Assembly (NCBI RefSeq): GCF_965342175.1
Contig: NZ_CBDRBL010000002.1
Location: forward strand, 62,001-126,000
Direction: 5' to 3'
Source of the DNA: Actinacidiphila sp965342175
Lineage (GTDB): Bacteria; Actinomycetota; Actinomycetes; Streptomycetales; Streptomycetaceae
DNA length: 64,000 nucleotides
Of this stretch, positions 26,960 to 36,045 are shown one piece after another. Both the position numbers and the translations under genes were made by a program. Every line of letters starts with the position of its first letter. Position 1 is the stretch's first letter. The notes under the pieces were generated by a model. It saw only the letters and a program-made list of their open reading frames with translations. It was not told the origin of the DNA and did no database searches.

Positions 26960-27892
26960 GTGATTGACGCACGACGGCTGCGGACCCTGAGGGCCGTGGC
27001 GGACCACCGAACGGTGACCGCCGCGGCCGCGGCCCTGTACCTGACCCCCTCCGCGGTCTCCCAGCAGCTCGCGGCCCTGGAGCACGAGACCGGCCACCGG
27101 CTGCTGGAGCGCGGCGGCCGCGGCGTCCAGCTCACCCCCGCCGGCGAGATCCTGCTCACCCACGCCAACACCGTCCTCGCCCAGCTCGAACGCGCCGAGG
27201 CCGAGCTGGCCGCCTACACCTCCGGCGCGGCCGGAGAGGTGACGGTGGCCTCCTTCGCCACCGGCATCGCGCTGGTGCTCGCCCCCGCCATCGCCGCGCT
27301 CGGCGGCACCGCCCCGGGCATCCGCGTGCGGGTGCGCGACGCCGAGGGCGACGAGTCGCTGCCCATGGTGCTCGACGGCCGCGCCGGGATCGCCGTCGCC
27401 GTCGAGTACCGGGGCGCCCCCCGCGCCGACGACCAGCGGCTCTCCCGCGTCCCCCTGTACGCCGAGCCCTTCGACGCCGTCCTCCCGTCGGGGCACCGCC
27501 TCGCCGACGCCGGGACGGGCTCCGTTCGCGTCGCCGACCTCGCCGGCGAGACCTGGATCGGCCCCTACCCCGGCAACCCCTGCCACGACGTGGTGGTCCT
27601 GGCGTGCGAGTACGCCGGGTTCCAGCCCCGTCTCGAGCACTCCTCCGACGACTTCCGCGCGGTCGTCGCCCTCGCGGCGGCGGGCGCGGGCGTGGCTCTC
27701 GTCCCGCGCAGCGCGCTGCGCGACATGGATCTGTCCGACGTCGCCGTCCGGCCCGTCGACGACGTCGTCGCCACCCGCCGGGTCTTCGCCGCGGTCCGCC
27801 GCGGCGCCGAGGACCACCCGCTGCTGCGCCCCGTGCTCGACGCGCTGCGCGAGGCGGCGCAGGGCGCGGGCGGCACGGACGGAATCGGCTGA
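26960..27892 (+). CDS. LysR-family transcriptional regulator
   Basis: A 310-residue LysR protein. The HTH at residues 1-60 reads RLRTLRAVADHRTVTAAAAALYLTPSAVSQQLAALEHETGHRLLERGGRG, followed by a periplasmic-binding-like effector domain with TVASFATGIALVLAPAIAAL and HRLADAGTGSVRVADLAGETWIGPYPGNPCH. It starts four bases after kbl with GTG, so it is probably in the tdh-kbl transcript and may respond to threonine or glycine status. That link is inferred from position only. LysR genes are more often divergent from their targets, so this co-directional layout is slightly unusual. Confidence 0.9.
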   Translation: MIDARRLRTLRAVADHRTVTAAAAALYLTPSAVSQQLAALEHETGHRLLERGGRGVQLTPAGEILLTHANTVLAQLERAEAELAAYTSGAAGEVTVASFATGIALVLAPAIAALGGTAPGIRVRVRDAEGDESLPMVLDGRAGIAVAVEYRGAPRADDQRLSRVPLYAEPFDAVLPSGHRLADAGTGSVRVADLAGETWIGPYPGNPCHDVVVLACEYAGFQPRLEHSSDDFRAVVALAAAGAGVALVPRSALRDMDLSDVAVRPVDDVVATRRVFAAVRRGAEDHPLLRPVLDALREAAQGAGGTDGIG

Positions 27893-27937
27893 CCCAGTCC
27901 GGACGGTGTGAACTCCCGGGAATCGCCCTTCGGTGTG

Positions 27938-28759
27938 TCAGCGCTCCCGCGCTCCTGCTCCGAAGAGCCGCTCCAGGACGCGGGCCACGCCGTCGTCCTC
28001 GTTGGAGGCCGTGCGGTGGGGGACCGCCGCGAGCGCGGCCGGGTGGGCGTTGGCGACGGCGCACGCGGTGCCCGCCCAGGTCAGAACGGGCAGGTCGTTT
28101 GGCATGTCGCCGAAGGCGACGACCCGCTCGGCGGGGATGCCGCGGTCCGCGCACAGGGCCGCGAGGGCGGCCGCCTTGGTGACGCCGAGGGCGCTGACCT
28201 CCAGCAGGCCGCGGCCGCCGGAATGGGTGAACTGGGCCCGGCCACGGGCGGCCTGTTCCGCGACGGCGAGCAGCGCGTCCGCGTCGAGCGCGGGCGACCA
28301 GGCGAGCAGCTTCACCACGGGGCCCGGGGCCGTCCACAGTTCGGCGAGCGAGCGCACGGGGAGTTCGGCGTCCGCGTCCTCGGGCAGGTGGTGCCCGTAC
28401 CCCGGTGCCCAGCGCAGATGGTGGCCCGTCTCCACGGCGAACCCGACGCCGGGTGCCGCGTCCCGCAGCGCGGCGGCGACCATTCGTGCGACGGAGGCGG
28501 CGAGCGGGGTAGACCCCGTGACGGTGCGTCCGGCGATGTCGTACACGATCGCGCCGTTGGAGCACACCGCGGTCCCGGTGAGGCCGGTGGCGGCCGCGAG
28601 CGCGTCGAGGTAGCGGGGCGGCCGGGCGGTCACGAGGACGACCTCGGCGCCGGCGCCGGACGTGGTGCGCAGGGCGTCCAGCGTGCGGGTGGAGAGCGTG
28701 CCGTCGTCGCGCAGCAGCGTGCCGTCGAGATCGGTGGCGACCAGGCGGGGGCGGGGCAT
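27938..28759 (-). CDS. HAD-IIB (Cof-type) phosphatase
   Basis: A 273-residue haloacid dehalogenase superfamily hydrolase. Motif I, with the Asp nucleophile, is VATDLDGTLL (about residues 7-16); motif II Thr is in VVLVTARPP; motif III Lys is in LEVSALGVTKAAAL; motif IV is VVAFGDMPNDLPVL. The C2B cap between motifs II and III places it with Cof-type sugar or nucleotide phosphatases. The substrate is unknown. Convergent with the LysR gene across 45 bases. Confidence 0.9.
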   Translation of the reverse strand: MPRPRLVATDLDGTLLRDDGTLSTRTLDALRTTSGAGAEVVLVTARPPRYLDALAAATGLTGTAVCSNGAIVYDIAGRTVTGSTPLAASVARMVAAALRDAAPGVGFAVETGHHLRWAPGYGHHLPEDADAELPVRSLAELWTAPGPVVKLLAWSPALDADALLAVAEQAARGRAQFTHSGGRGLLEVSALGVTKAAALAALCADRGIPAERVVAFGDMPNDLPVLTWAGTACAVANAHPAALAAVPHRTASNEDDGVARVLERLFGAGARER

Positions 28760-28843
28760 CGCGGCATCCTAGGGGTCCGCGGAAGGCGGCGCGGCTCGGG
28801 GCGGCGCGTGCCCGGCAGGTCACCGGCAGATCCCGTTTTTAAG

Positions 28844-28868
28844 TTAATTAGCAATTAATATTGACAGG
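28844..28868 (+). promoter_or_regulatory. AT-rich operator/promoter element, distal copy
   Basis: The palindrome TTAATT-AGC-AATTAA is followed two bases later by TTGACA, a consensus -35. It is a striking AT island in very GC-rich DNA. A second, similar copy lies 237 bases downstream. It faces the galactose operon at 29201. The -10 after this copy is poor (CACAGT at 17 bp). Confidence 0.65.
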
Positions 28869-29082
28869 CTTCCGGGGTCCGGCCACAGTTTCCGCCGTGG
28901 CACCGGCGCCCGGCGCGACGTCGCGGCGTCACGGTGCGGCACCTGCTCCACCCCCGTTCCTCCGCCGCTGTGTCCGCCGTCGGGCCTGTCTCGGCCGTGT
29001 CGGCTTGCTGCGGTGCGCGTCGGCCCGTGCCGGCGGGGGCGCCTGAAGGGCCTTGCGGGGCCCGCGACGCCCCACAGAAATA

Positions 29083-29127
29083 AATTACTAATTAATCTTG
29101 ACGGGACGCTGACCCCTGCGACAGGCT
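29083..29127 (+). promoter_or_regulatory. AT-rich operator/promoter element, proximal copy
   Basis: AATTACTAATTAATCTTGAC repeats the distal element with few changes and includes TTGACG as -35. CAGGCT follows at 18 bp as a possible -10 (29122-29127), 74 bases before the binding-protein start. Between the two copies (28869-29082) no gene was recognised. The AT-rich part is probably an operator for the sugar operon. Confidence 0.65.
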
Positions 29128-29200
29128 GTGCCTGCCGCACCAAGAGCCGGGCCGTCAGGGGGCCTCAGCTCCGTTCCGTGGGCACTAAGGGAGTGCACAG

Positions 29201-30493
29201 ATGACCGCCTTCAACGCCAGTCGCCGCCGGTTCCTCGCCGTCTCCGGCGCCGTCGGCACCGGCGCGCTGCTCAGCAGCTGCGTCACCCAGAGCCCGTCCG
29301 CCTCCGGAGGAAAGTCCGGCGGCCCGGTGACCCTGCAGTCCAACCTCTCCTCCCCGCAGGCGAAGAGCTCGATGCAGCAGCTCGTGGCCGCCTTCAACAA
29401 GCGCGGCGGCGCCGAGGCGAAGCTCAACACCGTCGCGTCGGAGACCTTCCGCACCCAGCTGCCGACGTACCTCACCTCGGCCAACCCGCCGGACATCTAC
29501 ACCTGGTACCCGGGCTCCGTCGCCGAGTCGTACGCCAAGAAGGACTTGCTCCTCGACCTGGACGACATCTGGGCCAAGCCCGAGCTGTCCGGCTACACCG
29601 ACGCCCTGAAGAAGCTGTCCACCTCCGCCTCCAGCGGCAAGAAGGTCTTCGTGCCCACCAGTTACTACTGGTGGGGCATGTTCTACCGGAAGTCCCACTT
29701 CGCCAAGTGGGGCGTGCAGGAGCCGAAGAACTGGGACGAGTTCCTCGATCTGTGCGACAAGCTCAAGAGCAAGGGCGTCGCCCCGATCGGCCTCGGCGCC
29801 GGCGGCGACACCCCGTGGGTCGCCTCCGCGTGGTTCGACTACCTCAACATCCGCGTCAACGGAGCCACTTACCACCGCGAACTGCTGGCGGGCAAGCACC
29901 GCTTCGACGACCCCGAGGTCCGCAAGGTCTTCGACACGTGGGACCAGGCCCGCCCGTTCTTCGACCCGAACGGCACGGCGATACCGTTCCAGGACGCCAC
30001 CACCGCCCTGCTGCAGGGCCGCACCGGCATGATGCTCATCGGCACCTTCTTCGCCGACGCCGCGCCGAAGGACGCCCTGGGCGACCTGGACTTCTTCCAG
30101 TTCCCCATCATCGACCCCAAGGTTCCGGTCGCCGAGGAGGCGCCCACCGACGGCTACTTCGCCAGCGCCCGCAGCAAGCGCGCCGACGGCGTCAAGGAGC
30201 TGCTGAGCTACCTGGCCACCGCCGAGGCGCAGGAGCTCTACCTCAAGAACTCCTCCGGCACCGCGCTGCCCACCCACCCGGACGCCAAGGACGCCGGCAC
30301 CCCGCTGGTGGTCAAGGGCCGCAAGCTCATCGAGAGCGCCTCCGATGTGACGCAGTTCTTCAACCGCGACTCCAGCGACGCCCTCCAGCCGACCGCCGAC
30401 ACCGCGCTGGTGCACTACCTGGCCAAGCCCAAGGAGATCGGCTCCATCCTCACCACGTGGCAGCGCGGCGCGCAGAAGATCTGGAGCCAGTGA
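29201..30493 (+). CDS. Extracellular sugar-binding lipoprotein, probably for alpha-galactosides
   Basis: A 430-residue solute-binding protein. The N-terminus combines a Tat-like motif (SRRRFL, residues 8-12) with a lipobox ending in LSSC (Cys27), so it may be exported folded and then lipid-anchored. The mature part has PTYLTSANPPDIYTWYPG, SYYWWGMFYRKSHFAKWGV and GRTGMMLIGTFFAD, typical of family 1 sugar-binding proteins. First gene of a long operon that continues with two permeases and an alpha-galactosidase, hence melibiose- or raffinose-type sugars are the likely cargo, by inference. Confidence 0.9.
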   Translation: MTAFNASRRRFLAVSGAVGTGALLSSCVTQSPSASGGKSGGPVTLQSNLSSPQAKSSMQQLVAAFNKRGGAEAKLNTVASETFRTQLPTYLTSANPPDIYTWYPGSVAESYAKKDLLLDLDDIWAKPELSGYTDALKKLSTSASSGKKVFVPTSYYWWGMFYRKSHFAKWGVQEPKNWDEFLDLCDKLKSKGVAPIGLGAGGDTPWVASAWFDYLNIRVNGATYHRELLAGKHRFDDPEVRKVFDTWDQARPFFDPNGTAIPFQDATTALLQGRTGMMLIGTFFADAAPKDALGDLDFFQFPIIDPKVPVAEEAPTDGYFASARSKRADGVKELLSYLATAEAQELYLKNSSGTALPTHPDAKDAGTPLVVKGRKLIESASDVTQFFNRDSSDALQPTADTALVHYLAKPKEIGSILTTWQRGAQKIWSQ

Positions 30494-30495
30494 CG

Positions 30496-31392
30496 ATGGC
30501 GCTGCTCGGCTCAACACGTCGGTCCAGGGCCACCCGGGTGCCCCCGGTGGTCCTGGCCTTCGTCCTCGTCCCGCTGCTCGCCGAGGCCTTCTGGGTCTTC
30601 TGGCCGGCCCTCCAGGGCTTCTACCTCTCCCTGACCTCCTGGGACGGCCTGGCCGCCCCTAAGTTCGTGGGCCTGGGCAACTTCAGCGAGATGCTGCACG
30701 ACCCGGTCTTCCGCACCGCCGCGGTCAACACGGTGCTGTGGCTGCTGCTCTTCGGCGGGCTCTCCGCCGCCCTGGGCCTCGGCGCCGCGCTGCTGCTCCA
30801 GCAGGAGCGGCGCGGCGTCGGGTTCTACCGGGCGGCGCTCTTCCTGCCGGTGGTCTTCTCACTGGTCGCCACCGCGCTGGTGTGGCAGGCCATGTACCAG
30901 CCGGACGGCCTGATCAACAATGTGCTCGACGGCATCGGCCTCGGCGGCTGGAAGCACGCCTGGCTCGCCGACCAGGACACCGCCTTCTACGCGGTGATCG
31001 TGCCCGCGCTGTGGCGCCAGGTCGGCTACGTGATGGTGCTGTACCTGGCCGGGCTGAAGGGCATCGACCCCGCCCTGTACGAGGCGGTCAAGGTCGACGG
31101 GGCCACGCGCCTGCAGCAGTTCCGGCACATCACGCTGCCGCAGCTGCGCAGCGTCAACGCGGTCGTCCTGTCGGTGATCATCATCGACTCGCTGCGCTCG
31201 TTCGACGTGGTGTGGGCGCTCACCCGCGGCGGCCCGTACCACTCCTCCGAACTGCTGAGCACCTACATGTACTCCACCGCGTTCCAGTCCCTGCGGCTGG
31301 GCTACGGCTCCGCGCTCGCCGTCGTCATCTTCGTGCTGGCCTTCGGTGTCATCGCGAGCTACCTCGTGCGCGCCTTCCGGGAGGCCGACTGA
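30496..31392 (+). CDS. Carbohydrate ABC transporter permease (MalF type)
   Basis: A 298-residue permease with six hydrophobic segments; the first is VVLAFVLVPLLAEAFWVFWPAL. The EAA loop reads ALYEAVKVDGATRLQQFRHITLP. ATG 30496 is favoured because GGAG lies nine bases upstream; GTG 30490, overlapping the previous stop as GTGA, is an alternative. It works with the next gene product and the lipoprotein. No ATPase gene accompanies them, so MsiK or a similar shared ATPase is expected. Confidence 0.92.
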   Translation: MALLGSTRRSRATRVPPVVLAFVLVPLLAEAFWVFWPALQGFYLSLTSWDGLAAPKFVGLGNFSEMLHDPVFRTAAVNTVLWLLLFGGLSAALGLGAALLLQQERRGVGFYRAALFLPVVFSLVATALVWQAMYQPDGLINNVLDGIGLGGWKHAWLADQDTAFYAVIVPALWRQVGYVMVLYLAGLKGIDPALYEAVKVDGATRLQQFRHITLPQLRSVNAVVLSVIIIDSLRSFDVVWALTRGGPYHSSELLSTYMYSTAFQSLRLGYGSALAVVIFVLAFGVIASYLVRAFREAD

Positions 31393-32312
31393 TGACCGCC
31401 ACCCATGCCACCGCGCGCCTCGAGGACCCGGCCGGCGGCGACGGCGCCGCCGAGGCCCCGGCCACGGCGCCGCGCCGGCCCGTGCCGAGCGGCCGCGCCC
31501 TGCGCACCGCCGGCTTCCACGTCACCGGGATCGCGCTGTCCGCGCTGTGGCTGCTGCCGATCGTCCTTGTCCTGGTCACCAGCACCCGCACCTTCGACGA
31601 CATCGCGGCGCACGGCGTCGGCAGCTGGCCGCACTCCTTCACCCTCGACGGCTTCCGCCAGGCGTGGGTGGACGGCGGCCAGCAGCGCGCCCTCATCAAC
31701 AGCCTGCTGGTCACGATCCCCACCGTGCTGCTGTCGCTGGGCCTGGCCTCCATGGCAGCCTTCGCGCTCAGCCGCTACGACCTGCCGTTGCGGCGCGTCC
31801 TGCTGCTGCTGATGCTCGGCGGCAATCTGCTGCCCCCGCAGATCCTGCTGATCCCGGTCTCCAAGCTCAGCGAAGTGCTCGGCATCTACGACCAGTTGTA
31901 CGCCCTGATCGGGGTGCAGGTGGGATTCGGCGTCGGCTTCTACGTCTTCGTGCTGCACGGCTTCATGCGGGCCATCCCCGGTGAGATCCAGCAGGCCGCC
32001 GTCATCGACGGCGCGGGCCCCTGGCAGATCTACTGGCGGATCATCCTGCCGCTGGCCCGACCGGCGCTGGCCGCGCTGAGCGCCCTGTCGTTCACGTGGA
32101 TCTTCAACGACCTGCTGTGGGCCATCACGGTGCTGCGCACCGACACCCAGATGCCCATCACCGCGTCCCTGATCGGACTGCAGGGCCAGTACGTGTCCAT
32201 GTGGAACGTCATCGCGGCCGGCTCGGTGATCGCCGCCGCCCCGACGGTGGCCGTCTTCCTCCGCTTCCAGCGCCACTTCGTGGCAGGACTCAACCTCGGA
32301 GCCGTCAAGTGA
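31392..32312 (+). CDS. Carbohydrate ABC transporter permease (MalG type)
   Basis: A 306-residue permease. A Pro/Ala-rich cytoplasmic N-terminus of about 40 residues precedes six hydrophobic segments. The EAA loop reads EIQQAAVIDGAGPWQIYWRIILP and the C-terminus ends FVAGLNLGAVK. The ATG shares its A with the stop of the previous gene (TGATG), and its own stop overlaps the galactosidase GTG, so the transporter and enzyme are tightly coupled. Confidence 0.93.
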   Translation: MTATHATARLEDPAGGDGAAEAPATAPRRPVPSGRALRTAGFHVTGIALSALWLLPIVLVLVTSTRTFDDIAAHGVGSWPHSFTLDGFRQAWVDGGQQRALINSLLVTIPTVLLSLGLASMAAFALSRYDLPLRRVLLLLMLGGNLLPPQILLIPVSKLSEVLGIYDQLYALIGVQVGFGVGFYVFVLHGFMRAIPGEIQQAAVIDGAGPWQIYWRIILPLARPALAALSALSFTWIFNDLLWAITVLRTDTQMPITASLIGLQGQYVSMWNVIAAGSVIAAAPTVAVFLRFQRHFVAGLNLGAVK

Positions 32313-34420
32313 CCGCGCACGACCGGTGGCTGCTGCGCACCGACACCACCACCTACGCCGTCGTCCTCGGCGGCGACGGCCACTGGGCCGAGCTCGCCGC
32401 CTGGGGGCCGCACGGCGCCGAGGACGGCCCGTCGCCGCTGGACTGGTCGCGCCGCACCCACTTCATCACCCCCGCCGACGCCGCCCCGGCCGAGTACATC
32501 CCCTACGGGCTGAGGCCGTTCACCGGCGCCGACCTGGTCGCCTCCCGCCCCGGCGGGGACCGCGGCAGCTGGTGGCGGTTCGACGGCGCCACTCCGGACG
32601 GCGACCGGGCGCTGCGCCTGGACTTCGCCGACGACCTCCTCGGGCTGCGCACCTCGCTGCACTACGAGACGGTGCCCGGCACCGACGTCGTTCTGCGGTG
32701 GACGGAGCTGACCTGCACCGGCGAGGAGGAGGTGCGGCTGGAGCGCTTCGACTCCGCGGCCGTCAACGTGCCCGTCCAGGGTGGCGCGCGGCTGAGCTAC
32801 CTGGCGGGCCAGTGGTCCCAGGAGTTCCAGCTGAAGGACGTGACGCTGGAGCGCGGGCGCTTCGAGATGGAGAGCACCCAGGGCTCCGCCGGGCACGCGT
32901 ACCACCCGTGGCTCGCGATCCAGGACGCCGCATCCCCCGCCGAGGGCGCCACCCCCACCTACGGCATCGCCCTGGAGTGGTCGGGCAACTGGCGGATCAC
33001 CGCCGACGCCGAGCCCGGCGGCGCGGTGCGCGTCCGCGCCGGCCGGGTGCCGCACGAGGGCGCCGTCCGCCTCGCCCCCGGCGCCACCCTCGTCACGCCC
33101 CGGCTGGCCTGCGCCTTCAGCCCCGACGGCCTCGACGGCCTGGCCCGTGTCTGGCACCGCTATGAGCGGCGCCTGACAGGCGGGCGCATGGACCGGCCGC
33201 GCAAGGTGCTCTACAACTCCTGGGAGGCCACCGGCTTCGACGTCGACGCCGCCGGCCAGCTCGAACTCGCCAAGGTCGCCGCCGAGCTCGGCGCCGAACT
33301 CTTCGTCGTCGACGACGGCTGGTTCACCGGACGGCCCGACGACACCGGGGGCCTTGGCGACTGGGACCCGGACCCGGCCGAGTTCCCCGGCGGATTCGAC
33401 CGGTTCGTCGAGGACGTCCGGGCGCTGGGCCTGGACTTCGGCCTCTGGGTCGAGCCCGAGGGCATCAGCCCCCGCTCGAAGCTGTACGCCGAGCACCCCG
33501 AGTGGGTGTACCGGATCGACGGCCGCCCCGCCACGCTGGTGCGCAACCAGCTGCTGCTCGACCTCGGCCGTGAGGACGTCCAGGAATTCGTCATCGGCAC
33601 CCTGGACCGGCTGCTCGGCTCCCACGCCATCAGCTACCTCAAGTGGGACATGAACCGCCCGCCCACCGAGCGCGGACGCCCCGGCCACCCGGCCGGCCCC
33701 GACCCCGAGCGCCAGGACCTCGACGCCGCGCACGTCGCCGGCTACCTGCGCGTCCTGGACCACCTGCGCACCGCCCACCCGAACGTCACCGTCGAGGGCT
33801 GCGCCGGCGGCGGCGGCCGCGTCGAGCACGCCACCATCGCCCGCACCGACGTGGTCTGGCCCAGCGACAACACCGCGCCCATGGACCGGCTGCGCATCCA
33901 GTACGGCTACCTGCACGCGCACGCACCGCACACCATGAGCTCCTGGGTGACCGACGCCCCTGGCGTCTTCGACCCGCGGCCCCGCTCCCTCGCCTTCCGC
34001 TTCGTCAACTCCATGGCCGGCGTGCTCGGCATCGGCGCCGACATCCGCCACTGGACGCCCGAGCAGCGGGCCGAGGCCGCGCGATGGATCGCCCGCTACA
34101 AGGAGATCCGCGACATCGTCCACCACGGCGAGGTCCACCTGCTGGGCAGGCCCGTCGACCCGACCTGCGGCATCCAGTACGAGGAACCGGGCGGCGACCG
34201 GCTGGTGGTGACGGCCTGGAACACCGGCCCCCTCGACGGCGCGCCGCTGGTGCCCGGCCGCGCCGCCCGGCTGCGCCTGCGCGGGCTGCGACCGGACGCC
34301 GTCTACGCCGACGCGGCCACCGGCACCCGCTACAGCGGCGCGTACCTGCTCCACTCGGGGCTGCCGTACGCCTGGACCGCCGGGCACGACGCGGACCTGA
34401 CCGTCCTGGTACGGCAGTGA
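32309..34420 (+). CDS. GH36 family alpha-galactosidase
   Basis: A 703-residue cytoplasmic enzyme with no signal peptide, releasing galactose from imported alpha-galactosides. The beta-sandwich N-terminal domain (to about 300) is followed by the catalytic barrel with VLYNSWEATGFDV, LFVVDDGWFTGR, GLWVEPEGISP, the nucleophile Asp447 in YLKWDMNR, VEGCAGGGGR and the acid/base Asp520 in WPSDNT. These are the complete GH36 signatures. GTG start overlaps the permease stop (GTGA). Galactose released here would enter the oxidative pathway encoded downstream. Confidence 0.94.
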   Translation: MTAHDRWLLRTDTTTYAVVLGGDGHWAELAAWGPHGAEDGPSPLDWSRRTHFITPADAAPAEYIPYGLRPFTGADLVASRPGGDRGSWWRFDGATPDGDRALRLDFADDLLGLRTSLHYETVPGTDVVLRWTELTCTGEEEVRLERFDSAAVNVPVQGGARLSYLAGQWSQEFQLKDVTLERGRFEMESTQGSAGHAYHPWLAIQDAASPAEGATPTYGIALEWSGNWRITADAEPGGAVRVRAGRVPHEGAVRLAPGATLVTPRLACAFSPDGLDGLARVWHRYERRLTGGRMDRPRKVLYNSWEATGFDVDAAGQLELAKVAAELGAELFVVDDGWFTGRPDDTGGLGDWDPDPAEFPGGFDRFVEDVRALGLDFGLWVEPEGISPRSKLYAEHPEWVYRIDGRPATLVRNQLLLDLGREDVQEFVIGTLDRLLGSHAISYLKWDMNRPPTERGRPGHPAGPDPERQDLDAAHVAGYLRVLDHLRTAHPNVTVEGCAGGGGRVEHATIARTDVVWPSDNTAPMDRLRIQYGYLHAHAPHTMSSWVTDAPGVFDPRPRSLAFRFVNSMAGVLGIGADIRHWTPEQRAEAARWIARYKEIRDIVHHGEVHLLGRPVDPTCGIQYEEPGGDRLVVTAWNTGPLDGAPLVPGRAARLRLRGLRPDAVYADAATGTRYSGAYLLHSGLPYAWTAGHDADLTVLVRQ

Positions 34421-34475
34421 CGACAGCGGAAGAATCTGCATCCACCTGACCCCCGAACAGGAGAAGAACCACCCC

Positions 34476-35234
34476 ATGAACCCAGCGGCCCGCTTCACCA
34501 ACCGCGTCGCCGTCGTCACCGGCGCCGCGTCGGGCATCGGCGCGGCGACTGCGGCCCGCCTCGCCGAGGAGGGCGCGGCCGTCGTCCTCGTTGACGTCGC
34601 CGCCGACCGGGGCGAGGAGACCGCCGAACGGCTGCGGGAGGCCGGGGCCAGGGCCCGGTTCGTCGCCGCCGACGTCGCGGACGAGGCCGACTGGCAGCGG
34701 GTGGTCACCGCGGCCCAGGACTTCGGGCCGGTGGGCGTGCTCGTCAGCAACGCGTACACGGTGGCCGTGGCGCCCGCCCACGAGACCAGCCTCGCGTCCT
34801 GGGAACGGCAGCTGTCGGTCAACCTCACCGGCGCCTTCCTGGGGGTGAAGGCGACGCTGCCCGACCTGCGCGAGCAGCAGGGGGCCGTGGTGCTCGTCTC
34901 CTCGGTCCACGCGCACCGGGGTGTCCCCGGCCACCCGGCGTACGCGGCCAGCAAGGGCGCCCTGCTGTCGCTGTGCGGTCAACTCGCCGTCGAGTACGGT
35001 CCGGACGTCCGCGTGAACGCGGTGCTGCCCGGGCCGATCCTGACCGCCGCCTGGGACCGGGTCCCGCAGGCCGACCGTGAGTCGAGCGTCGCCGAGACGG
35101 CGGCCCGCCGTTTCGGCGCCCCTGAGGAAGTCGCCGCCGCCGTCGCCTTCCTCGCCGCCGACGAAGCCTCCTACATCACAGGATCGAGCCTGCTCGTGGA
35201 CGGCGGCTGGAGCGTCACCAAGGCCTCGGCCTGA
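34476..35234 (+). CDS. SDR oxidoreductase, candidate galactose 1-dehydrogenase
   Basis: A 252-residue classical short-chain dehydrogenase. The cofactor motif is VVTGAASGIGAATA (TGxxxGxG), with VDV after beta-2 suggesting NAD preference. VSNAYT stands in place of the usual NNAG, and the active site has SS in VLVSSVHAHRG with YAASKGALL (YxxxK). The C-terminus ITGSSLLVDGGWS is typical. By position between alpha-galactosidase and galactonate enzymes it probably oxidises D-galactose to the lactone; sequence alone does not fix the substrate. Confidence 0.8.
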   Translation: MNPAARFTNRVAVVTGAASGIGAATAARLAEEGAAVVLVDVAADRGEETAERLREAGARARFVAADVADEADWQRVVTAAQDFGPVGVLVSNAYTVAVAPAHETSLASWERQLSVNLTGAFLGVKATLPDLREQQGAVVLVSSVHAHRGVPGHPAYAASKGALLSLCGQLAVEYGPDVRVNAVLPGPILTAAWDRVPQADRESSVAETAARRFGAPEEVAAAVAFLAADEASYITGSSLLVDGGWSVTKASA

Positions 35235-35283
35235 CGGAAACGCACGCCCCGGCCACCGACGGAACAGCAAGAAAGGCAAACAC

Positions 35284-36045
35284 ATGACGCCATACGCGCG
35301 CCGCGGAGTGCACGGCCAGACCGTGGAGACACTCGCCCGCCGGGTGCTCAGCGGCGAGATCCCCGAGGGAGCGACGCTCGACATGGCGGCCCTGCAGAGC
35401 GAGCTGGACGTCAGCCTGACGGCTCTGCGGGAATCACTGAAGGTGCTCGCCGCCAAGGGCATGGTCGACGCCCGGCAGAAGCGCGGCACCTTCGTCCGGC
35501 CCCGCTCGGACTGGAACCTGCTCGACGCCGACGTGCTGCGCTGGCAGTTCTCCGAGAGCAGCGACACCGGCGCCGATCCGGCGCTGCTGCGCAACCTCGG
35601 CGAGGTCCGCGGCATCGTCGAGCCGGCCGCCGCGCGGCTGGCCGCAGCCCGCCGCACCGACGCCGACATGCAGGCGCTGGAGGAGGCACTGACAGCGATG
35701 GGCGAGAAGATCGGCGCCAGCCACGCCGTCGAGGCCGACCTCGCCTTCCACCGGGCGCTGCTCGCGGCCACCCACAACGAACTGCTGGAGCGCATGGAGG
35801 TGGTCATCGAGTCGGGCCTGGCCCAGCGCGACCAGCTGGTGCACAGCGCCCCGCACAGCGAGGACCCGGTGCCGAGCCACCGCGCGGTCCTCGACGCCGT
35901 GCGCGACCGGGACCCGGACGCCGCGGAACACGCCATGCGCGCCCTGCTCGACCAGGCGACGCGCGACCTCGACAAGGTCAACGGCCCGCAGGCGCCCGAG
36001 GGCGCGGACGGCTCCACCGAACAGAAGGACGGCCAGGCACAGTGA
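35284..36045 (+). CDS. FadR-type GntR regulator, DgoR-like
   Basis: A 253-residue regulator. The winged HTH (about 10-75) reads VETLARRVLSGEIPEGATLDM, SELDVSLTALRESLKVLAAKGMVDARQKRGTFVR, and it is followed by SDWNLLDADVLRWQF, a segment shared with the galactonate repressor DgoR. The C-terminal FCD domain has the metal-binding Asp/His pattern (EADLAFHRALLAATHN, PSHRAVLDAV). Its stop overlaps the DgoD start by four bases (GTGA). It likely represses the galactose/galactonate genes until galactonate or a related acid binds. Confidence 0.85.
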   Translation: MTPYARRGVHGQTVETLARRVLSGEIPEGATLDMAALQSELDVSLTALRESLKVLAAKGMVDARQKRGTFVRPRSDWNLLDADVLRWQFSESSDTGADPALLRNLGEVRGIVEPAAARLAAARRTDADMQALEEALTAMGEKIGASHAVEADLAFHRALLAATHNELLERMEVVIESGLAQRDQLVHSAPHSEDPVPSHRAVLDAVRDRDPDAAEHAMRALLDQATRDLDKVNGPQAPEGADGSTEQKDGQAQ

